Assembly: GCA_030835125.1 (NCBI GenBank)
Contig: JAUQWM010000015.1
Span: forward strand, 117,388-181,387
Source: Gemmatimonadaceae bacterium
GTDB taxonomy: Bacteria; Gemmatimonadota; Gemmatimonadetes; Gemmatimonadales; Gemmatimonadaceae
Reading direction: 5' to 3'
DNA: 64,000 nucleotides
Shown here piece by piece: positions 28,001 to 37,680 of this stretch. The first letter of the stretch is position 1; the number at the start of each line of letters is the position of its first letter. Made by a program: the position numbers and the translations under genes. The notes below the pieces were generated by a model, which had not been told where the DNA came from, made no database searches, and saw nothing but the letters and a program-made list of their open reading frames with translations.

Positions 28001-31000
28001 GCATCCGGCGGTTCATCGTCGACCTTGGCCGCCCCGAGACGTACAGCCGGGTCGGGGTCTGCGGGCCGGCGGTGCGTGACGTCAACCAGAGCCAGCCGCC
28101 GGGCAGCACCGTCTGCTGGGTGCAGGTGCGCATCCCCTTCAACGCGCCTGACGACTCGGTGGCCGGGGGGCCCCTGCTGCGGCGGGTCCGGGCCGTCAGG
28201 ATCACGGTCGTCTCGGGCGCCGCCGCGGCCGACGACCGCTACACCCAGGTGCCCCTGGCGCGGCTCCGCGTCACCGGCGCCGGCTGGCTCAAGCGCGCGC
28301 CGCGCCCGCTCATGGGGCTGGGTGGGGAGCAGCAGGCGTTAGGCGGCTTCGTCATCGCCACCGCCATCGGCACGCAGGACCGCGATTCCACCCGCGGCCT
28401 CGTCTACGACTCGCCGCCGGGGGTGGTCGACGCCCCGGAGCAGCAGCAGACCGGGATCGGGTTCGCCGGCGCGTCCATCAACGAGACCTCGATGCGCCTG
28501 CTGGCCGGGGACATGCCCAACCGGTCCCGTGCGGAGGCCTACCTGCGATTCCCGGAAGGGGACCAGAACTGGATGGCCTACCGGGAACTGCGCGCCTGGG
28601 CGAAGGGGCGGGGGCGCGGCTGGGGGCCGGACGGTGACCTCCACTTCTTCATCCGGCTCGGGCGCGACGCCAACAACTTCTACGCGTACCACACGTTCGT
28701 CGGCGTGGGAGGCGGCCGCGCGGCCTGGGAACCGGAGATCCGCGTGCCGTTCGCGAGGTTCTACGCGCTGCGGGCGCGCCTGGAGGCCGACTATCTCGCG
28801 GGTCGCACCGACTGGTCCGGGTGTACCGCCGCCGATTCGGCGCTCATCGGGCAGTCGGGGCCGCCCCCGACGGGGTCGGGCGCTCGTTATGCGGCGTGCG
28901 ACGGCGGCTTCGTCGTCTACTCGGCCGACCCCGTCGTGACACCGCCGAACCTGGCGGCGGTCCAGGAGGTCGCGGCCGGCATCCTGCGGGTCGACTCGCT
29001 CGGTGGGACCAACCCGCCGATGGCCGGCGACACGCTCGAGATCTGGATCGACGACATCCGGCTCGCCGACGTCGAGCAGCGTCCCGGGTATGCCGGTCAC
29101 ATCGGCGCCACGTTCACGGCCGGGGACGCGGGAACCGTCCGGGTCTCCGCGTCGCGGAGAGATCCCTTCTTCCGGCAGCTCGCGGAGCGGCCGTCCTACC
29201 TCTCGACGGGCGACCTGGAACTGGTGACCGCATGGCGACTGGAGAAGCTCCTGCCCTGGCGGACGGGGCTGTCGCTGCCGCTGACCGTCACCTACAACGC
29301 CGCCCGCGCCGACCCCGAGTTCCTGGCGCGATCGGACCTCCGTGGCGATGCCATCGACGACCTCAGGACACCGCGTGGCGGCACGACGACCGTGTCGTTG
29401 CTCGCGCGACGGGCGACCCCGGTGGCCCCGTCATGGTACGCTCCCATCGTCAACAACGTGGGACTCTCGCTGACGTGGAACGGTGCGAGCGCCCGCAGCG
29501 CCTATCAGCGCGGTCGCACCGACGGCTTCGACATCGGCGCCGATTATGCCTTCGCCCCACTGACCGGTGAGGAGCAGCGCGGGGCGTTCGTCCCCAGTAT
29601 CGTCCGCCTCATCAGCAACCTCGCACGGACTTCGGGGTTTGCCGACGCCTATGTCCGGCCCACGCTCGAGGCGGGCGACGAGTCCCGGCGCACCAGTGCG
29701 TTCGACCGGACGTGGCGCAGCTCGTCCACCGTCGAGTTCAAGCCCTTGCCGTCGGTCACGGCGCGGTGGGACGCGGTCACGCTGCGGGACCTCCGGGACT
29801 ATGGAACGGTGTCTGCGAATGCCATCGCCGCCGCACGGGAACGCGTCGAGTGGGCCGGGATGGACGTGGGGCTGGAACGGGAACGGGTCCTCGGGACCTC
29901 GATCCTCGTGGCGCCGGTCGTGTCGACCTGGATCCGCCCGCGGGTGGAACTGGCCTCCGGCTACTCGCTCCTTCGCGACCCTAACGCGCCGGGCGTTCCG
30001 ACCCCGGGATCTGACGCCATCCGGCTGGCGCGACGGTTCGGCAATTCGCAGCGCGCATCGGCGTCGGCCGTTTTCGACCTGCCCCGCGCCACCGCCGGCC
30101 TGGGCGACGACTCCTGGGGGAGGCAGGTGGCGCGATTCCTCGGGGCGATCGACGTGAGCGTCGGCCGCGACCAGCTCAGCGCCTACGACGCGGCGCCGCT
30201 CACGCCGGGGTGGCGATACCAGTTCGGCCTGGGAGAGTTCGACGCCTTCCGCGAGATCGGCGAAGTGCTGGCGACGACGGCAGGCGCCGGCACGCGGTAC
30301 GCCATCTCGAACACGCTCACGCTGCCGTTTGGCGCCTCGATCGCGCAGCGCATGCAGCGGACCGAGTCGCGGCATTTCTCCCGCCGCCTCACCGACCGCG
30401 TGACGCTGGTCGAGGGGGAGCAGGTGATCTCCCCGGATGCCACGTTCCGCTGGAGCGGGCAGCCGACCGGACTGACGTGGCTCGTCTCCAGCATCTCCGC
30501 CACGGTGCGGGCCGTGCATACGAGCCAGTCGTTCGTGTCGCCATCCGAGACGCCGGGCGGTGCGTTCGAGCGGCGGGCGACGCGGCTCCGCACGTACCCG
30601 GCGACCCTCACCATCTCGGGGCCGGAGAGCGACCTGTCCCTCACGCTCGGGTTCACGCGGTCAACGCGGACGGACTCCCTTCCGGGCTCGGCCGGCGAAT
30701 CGCGATCGTCGGACGGCACCGCGCACCTCACCAAGGCCTTTCCCCTGCCGTCGGCCTGGGACCTGCCGGGCGGGCTGCGTACCCGCCTCTCCTACCAGCG
30801 CGCCGAGACGCGGAGCTACGTTTCGAACCTGGCCTCGACCTCATTGCGGAGCCGGCTGACCGACAATGGCCGGACGGCGGTGAGCCTCAACGCCGACACC
30901 GACCTGGCGGAGAACATGTCCTTTTCCGTCCAGGCGTCGCGGGTGGTGACCTTCGACCGGAACTTCAACCGACGGTTCACCCAGACTGTCGTTTCCGCCG

Positions 31001-31035
31001 TGCTGAACATCCAATTCTTTGGTGGAGCGCTGTGA
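25024..31035 (+). CDS. Giant SprA-like outer-membrane/cell-surface protein
   Basis: About 2003 residues from GTG 25024 (2048 from ATG 24889). A signal peptide-like stretch RALLAGVLLLGLPWTAKGQ ends near residue 37. The rest is beta-rich with repeated phrases typical of SprA: ASGRIGPLRFSAIAAQQRGN, YLEVFQVAQTTNRALFDAENRLW, RHVDYEIDYDLGTVQLLT and AGDMPNRSRAEAYLRFPEGD. SprA is the giant translocon barrel of type IX secretion in Bacteroidota; homologues in related phyla are often found alone. No other type IX gene lies in the window. The start is uncertain because the region before the signal peptide looks non-coding and no Shine-Dalgarno is visible. Confidence 0.82.
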   Translation: MRTARPTAAGHHPPGNRGRALLAGVLLLGLPWTAKGQVQVRPVPPDSARSAAARDSLTRDSTGVQGDSALRVDLVGRLEFKGERTSNDRCFANQLYSLTFRCASQITPQLDFQFSLRSLGTMSDRVLVDVDYDSQREFDGSNNISLAYRGKEGEFLERVEIGNVTFRTPVSRFLTSGIPSGNYGIQASGRIGPLRFSAIAAQQRGNVLRDTVFTIGGRATRIPDRTIHDYQVEARRFFFTVDPALFGSRYPNIDILNASQMASLSASLPETQRPSRVSLYRLIIGGQPPNPNGPRFALLGDPDSRVGQVYEQLREGVDYYIDPSQLWIALVRPLSLANERLVAAWTLRIGGRDTVIASLGGTPDLEFTPGRDQFAHLLWDPQLTPDDPGFRREIRSVYRLGGDDIRRETVTLRIVAGTGGDQEKPPGLPNTYLEVFQVAQTTNRALFDAENRLWPRRQDPNFNLGSPTVSTTALIRDVFIVFPSLEPFSRRGLAFNPAIVPNDTIYRTPGEYLYSAQHPQSFYRILSSYESAGSFGPGTIALASSQIRPGSERLVIEGRPLTRHVDYEIDYDLGTVQLLTADSLAMRPRRVTLQYEENPLFTSVPTSIAGLTAEWMLPFGSLSFTAMSQRQRTNFTRPTLGFEPQASLVAGINANMGWGLGGVSRQLARWLPMVDSTATSRLDLVAELAVSRPRQGGGEQAYVESFEAQGGVGVNLLESQWQASSQPASGTRLAARLGAATLDTSRAATLALQNYGTDADGRAVTFTIQQIDPLTTLAGGALAGFEQVLWLTLYPLSIGGLPDPETGQPRWRVRGAPSGRRWRSVRTPLGPGGTGVDLTRGEFLEFWTQVDTAATRRPQNPVLVFDFGDVSENSVAFSPESLRVVEGDSVYTGKKLQGWNRLDTERDRFSRAFSADVNDIGLPGHVVDELQVVDEGIPLLVRNHPTCRLGAGRLLPLGDARINCTVRNSRLDEEDIDQDATLNYAADQREQERIRRFIVDLGRPETYSRVGVCGPAVRDVNQSQPPGSTVCWVQVRIPFNAPDDSVAGGPLLRRVRAVRITVVSGAAAADDRYTQVPLARLRVTGAGWLKRAPRPLMGLGGEQQALGGFVIATAIGTQDRDSTRGLVYDSPPGVVDAPEQQQTGIGFAGASINETSMRLLAGDMPNRSRAEAYLRFPEGDQNWMAYRELRAWAKGRGRGWGPDGDLHFFIRLGRDANNFYAYHTFVGVGGGRAAWEPEIRVPFARFYALRARLEADYLAGRTDWSGCTAADSALIGQSGPPPTGSGARYAACDGGFVVYSADPVVTPPNLAAVQEVAAGILRVDSLGGTNPPMAGDTLEIWIDDIRLADVEQRPGYAGHIGATFTAGDAGTVRVSASRRDPFFRQLAERPSYLSTGDLELVTAWRLEKLLPWRTGLSLPLTVTYNAARADPEFLARSDLRGDAIDDLRTPRGGTTTVSLLARRATPVAPSWYAPIVNNVGLSLTWNGASARSAYQRGRTDGFDIGADYAFAPLTGEEQRGAFVPSIVRLISNLARTSGFADAYVRPTLEAGDESRRTSAFDRTWRSSSTVEFKPLPSVTARWDAVTLRDLRDYGTVSANAIAAARERVEWAGMDVGLERERVLGTSILVAPVVSTWIRPRVELASGYSLLRDPNAPGVPTPGSDAIRLARRFGNSQRASASAVFDLPRATAGLGDDSWGRQVARFLGAIDVSVGRDQLSAYDAAPLTPGWRYQFGLGEFDAFREIGEVLATTAGAGTRYAISNTLTLPFGASIAQRMQRTESRHFSRRLTDRVTLVEGEQVISPDATFRWSGQPTGLTWLVSSISATVRAVHTSQSFVSPSETPGGAFERRATRLRTYPATLTISGPESDLSLTLGFTRSTRTDSLPGSAGESRSSDGTAHLTKAFPLPSAWDLPGGLRTRLSYQRAETRSYVSNLASTSLRSRLTDNGRTAVSLNADTDLAENMSFSVQASRVVTFDRNFNRRFTQTVVSAVLNIQFFGGAL

Positions 31036-31042
31036 GGTGAGA

Positions 31043-31939
31043 ATGCAGACCCTGTGCGCGGTGCTCGTGGCCCTTCTGGGCTGCAACCGCGGCGCCGCGA
31101 CGCCCCCGGGCCCGTTCGACGGGCAACGAGCCCTCGGCTACGTGCGGACGTTCATGGAGTTCGGTCCCCGTGTCCCGGGAACGGAAGCGCACACGCGGGC
31201 CGGCGACTGGATCGCCGGCGAGATGCGGCAGCGCGCCGACACGGTGATCGAGCAGACGTGGATGCACACCACGCAGTCCGGCGTATCGATCCCGATGCGC
31301 AACATCCTGGCGCGCTACCGGCCGATGGCGGAGGAGCGGATCCTGTACGTGACGCACTGGGACTCGCGGCCGGTGGCCGAGAAATCGGCGACGGACGAGG
31401 ACCGGAAGAAACCGACCCCGGGCGCCAACGACGGCGGGTCGGGCGTCGGCATGTTCCTGGCGTTAGGCGACGTGCTCAAGGCCACCCCGCCGACGGTCGG
31501 CGTGGACCTGCTGTTCGTCGACGGCGAGGACTACGGGACCTTCGCGCCGGACGTAGACGTGCTGATCGGCTCGGCATACTTCGCCAGCAACCTGCCCTCC
31601 GCGGGCTACCAGCCGCTGTACGGCGTGGTCTTCGACATGATCGGCGAGGCGGACCTGCGGATTCCCCGGGAGGAGCACTCGGTCACCCGGGCGCCCGAGG
31701 TGGTGGATCGGGTCTGGCGGGCGGCGGAGGACATGGGGTACGGCAACGTCTTCGTGCGATCGACGACGTACCCGATCACCGATGACCACCTGCCGCTGCT
31801 CGACAAGGGCCTGCGCGTGATCGACGTGATCGACCTCGACTACGCGCATCACCACACGGTCAACGACACGTTCGACAAGGTGTCGGCGCGCTCGCTGAAG
31901 ATCGTCGGGGATGTGGCGTGGAGGCTGTTGCAGAAGTAG
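31043..31939 (+). CDS. M28-family zinc peptidase / glutaminyl cyclase-like lipoprotein
   Basis: 298 residues. Lipoprotein signal with lipobox VALLGC (Cys14). The M28 metal ligands can be followed: His in THWDSR, Asp in PGANDGGSGVG, Glu in VDGEDYG, Asp in FDMIGEAD and His in YAHHHTVNDT. The family includes aminopeptidases and bacterial glutaminyl cyclases; GANDGGSG is compatible with both. The start ATG 31043 has a GAGGTGAG ribosome-binding site, one of the few clear ones here. It begins 8 bp after the SprA-like stop, so the two are probably co-transcribed. Its stop is followed by the most perfect heptad array in the window. Confidence 0.88.
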   Translation: MQTLCAVLVALLGCNRGAATPPGPFDGQRALGYVRTFMEFGPRVPGTEAHTRAGDWIAGEMRQRADTVIEQTWMHTTQSGVSIPMRNILARYRPMAEERILYVTHWDSRPVAEKSATDEDRKKPTPGANDGGSGVGMFLALGDVLKATPPTVGVDLLFVDGEDYGTFAPDVDVLIGSAYFASNLPSAGYQPLYGVVFDMIGEADLRIPREEHSVTRAPEVVDRVWRAAEDMGYGNVFVRSTTYPITDDHLPLLDKGLRVIDVIDLDYAHHHTVNDTFDKVSARSLKIVGDVAWRLLQK

Positions 31940-31946
31940 GGAGCGG

Positions 31947-32037
31947 GCAGAGTGCAGAGTGCAGAGTGCAGAGTGCAGAGTGCAGAGTGCAGAGTGCAGA
32001 GTGCAGAGTGCAGAGTGCAGAGTGCAGAGTGCAGAAG
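31947..32037 (+). repeat. Twelve perfect tandem copies of GCAGAGT
   Basis: Units start every 7 bases from 31947 to 32024 with no substitution, followed by one variant GCAGAAG (32031-32037). The array begins 7 bases after the TAG of the M28 gene. A short second heptad (GCTTTGC twice, then GCTCCAT) follows at 32101-32121. Perfect identity implies recent expansion or contraction by slippage. Confidence 0.97.
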
Positions 32038-32189
32038 AGTTGCGGCCGTAGTCGCTGGCTCGCTCGGGCGGATTGTCGAGACTGACCATACTGTGCGCCC
32101 GCTTTGCGCTTTGCGCTCCATGCAATAATTCGTACCGGGTGCGTTGCCGCGGTTACGCACTCCCCGGCGCGACATCGCATGATCCCCGC

Positions 32190-32747
32190 GTGCCTTCCAC
32201 GCCAGCCGAACGCCGGGCCCTTGCCCTCATCGCCGCCGTCGCGGCGCTCGGCGTGGTCGCGCGCGTCGTTCGGGCGCGAGATGCTCGGCCAGAGCCGGCT
32301 CCCGCCGACGTGCTTGCGCTGGAGGCGCAGATCGCGCGGGTCCAGGGTGCGCGGGAGGCCGCCCGCGGCGGCGGCGCGCGAAAGACGCGACCACCCCGCG
32401 CCACGCCAGGTGAGACGCGTCCAATCCGGCGCGACTCGGCGCCGGCAAAGCCGAAGGCGGCCAGGTTGCCGGTCGACCTGGATGTCGCCAGTGAAGCAAC
32501 CATCGAGTCACTGCCCTGGGTCGGGCCGGCACTCGCCGCGCGCATCGTCGAGAGTCGCGATCGCTGCGGGCCGTTCGGTTCCATGGAATCGCTCACGCGC
32601 GTGTACGGCATCGGCGAAGGGATGGCAAGGCGACTTGCGTCACACGTGACGTTTTCAATGCCTTCCCGTCCTGTAGATGCGGACCGGACCGGGGGGTGTC
32701 AGGGTTCGGCAAAGGGCGCCGCGCCCCGCCGGAAAGGCCGGTCGTGA
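32190..32747 (+). CDS. ComEA-like helix-hairpin-helix DNA-binding protein
   Basis: 185 residues from GTG 32190. A hydrophobic N-terminal anchor (ALALIAAVAALGVVARVV), then an Ala/Arg/Pro-rich linker, then two HhH motifs: LPWVGPALAARIVESRDRCGPF and MESLTRVYGIGEGMARRLASHV. This is the layout of ComEA, the membrane-anchored DNA receptor of natural transformation. It sits directly upstream of pilB-pilT-pilC, fitting a DNA uptake/type IV pilus locus. The start is uncertain; no ATG gives a sensible signal anchor. A basic Ser/Gly tail follows the HhH domain. Confidence 0.85.
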   Translation: MPSTPAERRALALIAAVAALGVVARVVRARDARPEPAPADVLALEAQIARVQGAREAARGGGARKTRPPRATPGETRPIRRDSAPAKPKAARLPVDLDVASEATIESLPWVGPALAARIVESRDRCGPFGSMESLTRVYGIGEGMARRLASHVTFSMPSRPVDADRTGGCQGSAKGAAPRRKGRS

Positions 32748-32827
32748 TCGACCCGGTCCGTTACCGGAGGGCGCGGCGTCGTCGCGTGTCGCCGACGCGC
32801 CTCCACCCGTCTCCTCGCCTCACAGGA

Positions 32828-34654
<1,827 letters not shown>

Positions 34655-34881
34655 TGACGCGGCGCACAGTGGTCGTGGCGCCGCGCGCGGGCCGGCTCAC
34701 GGGGGATCCGGATGCCGGACTCCCGGCAGGGCGTTGCCTGTGACGGCCGGCATTGTTGGGCCGTCTCCACAGTGGCCATACCCGGGCGGGCGAGGGACCT
34801 TGGACGGGCATGGAGTGTGTTCGAGCGCCGGCTGCCATCGGGCAGCCGACTGTACCACCTGCGCACCCGACGCCTGACGAG
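34655..34881 (+). other. 227-bp gap between pilB and pilT
   Basis: No gene recognised. A 7-bp stem GCGGCGC/GCGCCGC (34659-34665 with 34678-34684) lies just after the pilB stop without a U-tract and may be a weak terminator. The rest is GC-rich with no recognised riboswitch or promoter. Confidence 0.4.
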
Positions 34882-36054
34882 ATGTCCACCACGACGACTG
34901 CACCCACCGCCACAGCGAACGCCCCGGCCGGGGCAGCCGTCAGCTTGCGCGCGCTGCTGGAAGAGATGATCGAGCGCGACGCGTCCGACCTGCACGTCAC
35001 CGCCGGCGAGCGCGCCAAGTTGCGCGTGGACGGCGACATCATGAACTCCAACCTCGAAGTGGTCCTGTCGCCCAAGGACACGCTCCAGCTGGCCTATTCG
35101 GTCCTCACCGAGAACCAGAAGAAGCGCTTCGAGATGGACGACGAGCTGGACTTCTCGTTCGGCATCCAGAATCTCGCGCGGTTCCGCGGCAACTGCTTCA
35201 AGCAGCGCGGCTGCGTCTCGATGGCCATCCGGCAGATTCCCTTCAACATCCGCACCTTCCAGGACCTCGGCCTGCCGGCCGTGGTGGCGAAGATGGCGGA
35301 GCGGCCGCGCGGACTCGTGCTGGTCACCGGACCGACGGGCTCGGGCAAGTCCACCACCCTCGCCGCGATGATCGACAAGGTCAACCGCGAGCGGAAGGGG
35401 CACATCATCACGGTGGAAGACCCGATCGAGTTCATCCACCGCCATCACAGCTGCATCGTCAACCAGCGGGAAGTCGGGAGCGACACGCACAGCTTCGCCA
35501 ACGCCCTCAAGTACGCGCTGCGCGAGGACCCGGACGTCATCCTCATCGGCGAGATGCGCGACCTCGAGACGATCCAGGCCGCGCTCACCATCGCGGAGAC
35601 CGGTCACCTCGTCTTCGCCACGCTGCACACCAACTCGGCCGCCGAGGCCATCAACCGCATCATCGACGTCTTTCCGAGCCACCAGCAGTCGCAGGTCCGC
35701 GCCCAGCTGGCGTTCGTGCTCGAGGGGATCGTCACGCAGACCCTGCTCCCCAGGGCGCGCGGCCGCGGCCGCGTGATGGCCGCCGAGATCCTCGTGATCA
35801 CGCCCGCCATGCGCGCGCTCATTCGCGACGACAAGGTCCACCAGATCTACTCGCTCATGCAGTCCGGCAAGAAGTTCGGGATGCAGACGCTGAACGATGC
35901 CCTCTACCAGCTCTACCTGTCGCGCGAGGTCACCGAGGAAGAGTGCCTTCGCGTGGCCGGCGACCAGAACGAATTCCTGCGACTGATCGGCCGGAGCCCG
36001 AACGATGAGGAACAGGACGGGCGCCGGTTGCAGGCGGTCGGAGGGAAGCGGTGA
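34882..36054 (+). CDS. pilT: Type IV pilus retraction ATPase PilT
   Basis: 390 residues. DASDLHVTAGERAKLRVDG at the start, Walker A GPTGSGKST at about 150-158, the PilT-specific QREVGSDTHSFANALKYALREDPDVILIGEMRDLETI and HTNSAAEAINRIIDVFP. It depolymerises pili and drives twitching or DNA uptake. The ATG 34882 (MSTTTTAPT) is used; an open frame continues upstream but lacks similarity. An extra Thr/Ala-rich N-terminal 25 residues precede the family start. Middle gene of pilB-pilT-pilC. Confidence 0.96.
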   Translation: MSTTTTAPTATANAPAGAAVSLRALLEEMIERDASDLHVTAGERAKLRVDGDIMNSNLEVVLSPKDTLQLAYSVLTENQKKRFEMDDELDFSFGIQNLARFRGNCFKQRGCVSMAIRQIPFNIRTFQDLGLPAVVAKMAERPRGLVLVTGPTGSGKSTTLAAMIDKVNRERKGHIITVEDPIEFIHRHHSCIVNQREVGSDTHSFANALKYALREDPDVILIGEMRDLETIQAALTIAETGHLVFATLHTNSAAEAINRIIDVFPSHQQSQVRAQLAFVLEGIVTQTLLPRARGRGRVMAAEILVITPAMRALIRDDKVHQIYSLMQSGKKFGMQTLNDALYQLYLSREVTEEECLRVAGDQNEFLRLIGRSPNDEEQDGRRLQAVGGKR

Positions 36055-36119
36055 GGTGGGCATGGACGCGTCTCGCGCCCCAGTCCCAACCGATCCCCTG
36101 ACCTGATCACCGCCGTTGC

Positions 36120-36147
36120 CCCACGTCCCACGTCTCCCATCTCCCCC
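36120..36147 (+). repeat. Heptad array in the pilC leader (CCCACGT/CTCCCAT)
   Basis: Four 7-base units: CCCACGT, CCCACGT, CTCCCAT, CTCCCCC, ending 8 bases before the pilC ATG. C/T-rich on the sense strand, like other arrays that precede start codons. Confidence 0.75.
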
Positions 36148-36155
36148 CTGAAGTC

Positions 36156-37349
36156 ATGGCTGCCTTTACGTATACCGCCCGCACCGCCGCCGGCGAACTG
36201 CGCACCGCCACGGTCGAAGCCACGTCCGCGCAGGATGTCGTCGCGCAGCTTCGGCGCCAGCGGCTGACCGTCGTCAAGGTCGATGAAAGCGTGAAGCCCA
36301 AGAAGGTGAAGGGTTCGATCAAGATGCGGGACATCGTCATCTTCACGCGCCAGTTCTCGACGATGATCAACGCCGGCCTCCCGCTGGTGCAGGCGCTCGA
36401 CATCCTCGCCAAGCAGACCGAGAACAAGCCACTGGCGGCCGCCACTCGCGACATCGTGCACGACGTCGAGTCCGGGCACACGGTGGCGGACGCGCTCGCC
36501 AAGCACCCGAAGGCGTTCAGCGAACTGTACGTGAACATGGTCGCCGCCGGTGAGGCGGGTGGTATCCTGGACACGATCCTGATGCGCCTGGCGACGTTCA
36601 TGGAGAAGAACGACGCCCTGATCCGGAAGGTGAAGGGCGCGATGATCTACCCGGGCGTCATCATGAGCGTGGCCGCGATCGCCATCGCGGTGCTGCTCAT
36701 GTTCGTCATCCCGGTGTTCGAGACGATGTTTGCGGGGGTGGGCATGGCGCTGCCGCTGCCGACGCGGATCGTGATCGGCGCCTCGGCGTTCCTCCGGTCA
36801 TTCTGGTGGGCCGTCGCCGCTGGAATCGGCCTCGGCGCCTGGGCCTTCAAGCGGTATTACGCCACCTCGGGTGGCAAGCTCGTCGTGGACAGGATGCTGC
36901 TCCGGTTCCCCGTCCTGGGCGACGTGCTTCGCAAGAGCGCGGTGTCCCGCTTCACCCGCACGCTCGGCACGCTGATCAGCTCCGGCGTCAGTATCCTGGA
37001 CGGCCTCGAGATCACGGCCAAGACGGCCGGCAATCGCGTGATCCAGGACGCCATCATGCAGTCCAGGACCAGCATCGCGGGCGGCGACACGATCGCGGCC
37101 CCCCTGCAGAAGTCGGCGGTCTTCCCACCGATGGTGATCTCGATGATCGCGGTGGGCGAACAGACCGGCGGACTCGACGAGATGCTGTCGAAGATCGCGG
37201 ACTTCTACGACGAGGAAGTGGACGCGGCCGTGAGCGGCCTGCTGTCGCTCCTCGAGCCGATCATGATCGTGTTTCTCGGCGTGATCGTCGGCGGCATGGT
37301 GGTCGCGATGTACCTGCCGATCTTCGACATGATCAACGCGGTCCAGTAA
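36156..37349 (+). CDS. pilC: Type IV pilus inner-membrane platform protein PilC (GspF family)
   Basis: 397 residues. AFTYTARTAAGELRTATVEA is the usual opening. Two GspF domains of about 120 residues each follow, with FTRQFSTMINAGLPLVQALDILA in the first and RFTRTLGTLISSGVSILDGLEI in the second; membrane segments lie near 168-190, 210-235 and 370-395. It is the platform that couples PilB and PilT to the pilus. Upstream leader carries heptads instead of a clear ribosome-binding site. Two hairpins lie downstream. Confidence 0.95.
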   Translation: MAAFTYTARTAAGELRTATVEATSAQDVVAQLRRQRLTVVKVDESVKPKKVKGSIKMRDIVIFTRQFSTMINAGLPLVQALDILAKQTENKPLAAATRDIVHDVESGHTVADALAKHPKAFSELYVNMVAAGEAGGILDTILMRLATFMEKNDALIRKVKGAMIYPGVIMSVAAIAIAVLLMFVIPVFETMFAGVGMALPLPTRIVIGASAFLRSFWWAVAAGIGLGAWAFKRYYATSGGKLVVDRMLLRFPVLGDVLRKSAVSRFTRTLGTLISSGVSILDGLEITAKTAGNRVIQDAIMQSRTSIAGGDTIAAPLQKSAVFPPMVISMIAVGEQTGGLDEMLSKIADFYDEEVDAAVSGLLSLLEPIMIVFLGVIVGGMVVAMYLPIFDMINAVQ

Positions 37350-37370
37350 GCCGACCGGGTCGAGCGTGGA

Positions 37371-37403
37371 GAACGGCGGGGGCCAACCAGGTCCCCGCCG
37401 TTC
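37371..37403 (+). terminator. Strong hairpin after pilC
   Basis: GAACGGCGGGG (37371-37381) pairs perfectly with CCCCGCCGTTC (37393-37403) around an 11-base loop, starting 21 bases after the pilC stop. It lacks a U-tract, so it could be a Rho-assisted terminator or mRNA 3' end stabiliser. Confidence 0.6.
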
Positions 37404-37538
37404 CTGCAGGGGCCGTTTCGCCCCGGAATCGGGGCGGCTCCGGGGAAACGCTTATTGTGCTGACGAGGTGGCGGAGTAATCGTCCTCATGGTGGCAGCCG
37501 CCCTTTCGCCTTCGTGCTGGGGTCGCCAACGCCAAGGT
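37404..37538 (+). ncRNA. Candidate structured RNA / leader upstream of an intrinsic terminator
   Basis: No reading frame is supported here. The stretch has several possible stems, such as GGCGG near 37470 with CCGCC near 37499. A GGGG near 37519-37522 could pair with the CCCC that forms the left arm of the following terminator, which would give an antiterminator-terminator switch. I do not recognise a known riboswitch class. It may be a leader of the membrane glycosyltransferase gene or a separate small RNA. Confidence 0.3.
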
Positions 37539-37567
37539 CCCCGGGGAAACCCGGGGGCTTTCTTTTT
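37539..37567 (+). terminator. Rho-independent terminator with GAAA tetraloop
   Basis: CCCCGGG (37539-37545) pairs with CCCGGGG (37550-37556) around a GAAA loop, followed by GCTTTCTTTTT. This is the clearest intrinsic terminator in the window. It lies 190 bases after pilC and 113 bases before the GT-C gene. The 37568-37680 stretch shows nothing else recognisable. Confidence 0.85.
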
Positions 37568-37680
37568 GGCCCGGGCGGACGGTGTGCTTTCGGTAACAAA
37601 CCGGTGTTGCACCTGCGTCTCATGCCGCCCGCCGCTAACTATCTCCGTCGTCTCAGAGCGAACGCACCAGGCGGCGGCCC

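Noticed and set aside
31947..32037. CRISPR-like array
   Set aside because: Unit is 7 bases with no spacers. CRISPR repeats are 23-47 bases with unique spacers, and no cas gene is present.
37404..37538. Cyclic-di-GMP (GEMM) riboswitch, signal recognition particle RNA or fluoride riboswitch before the GT-C gene
   Set aside because: I compared the remembered consensus motifs and found none of the invariant blocks, so no class is assigned.
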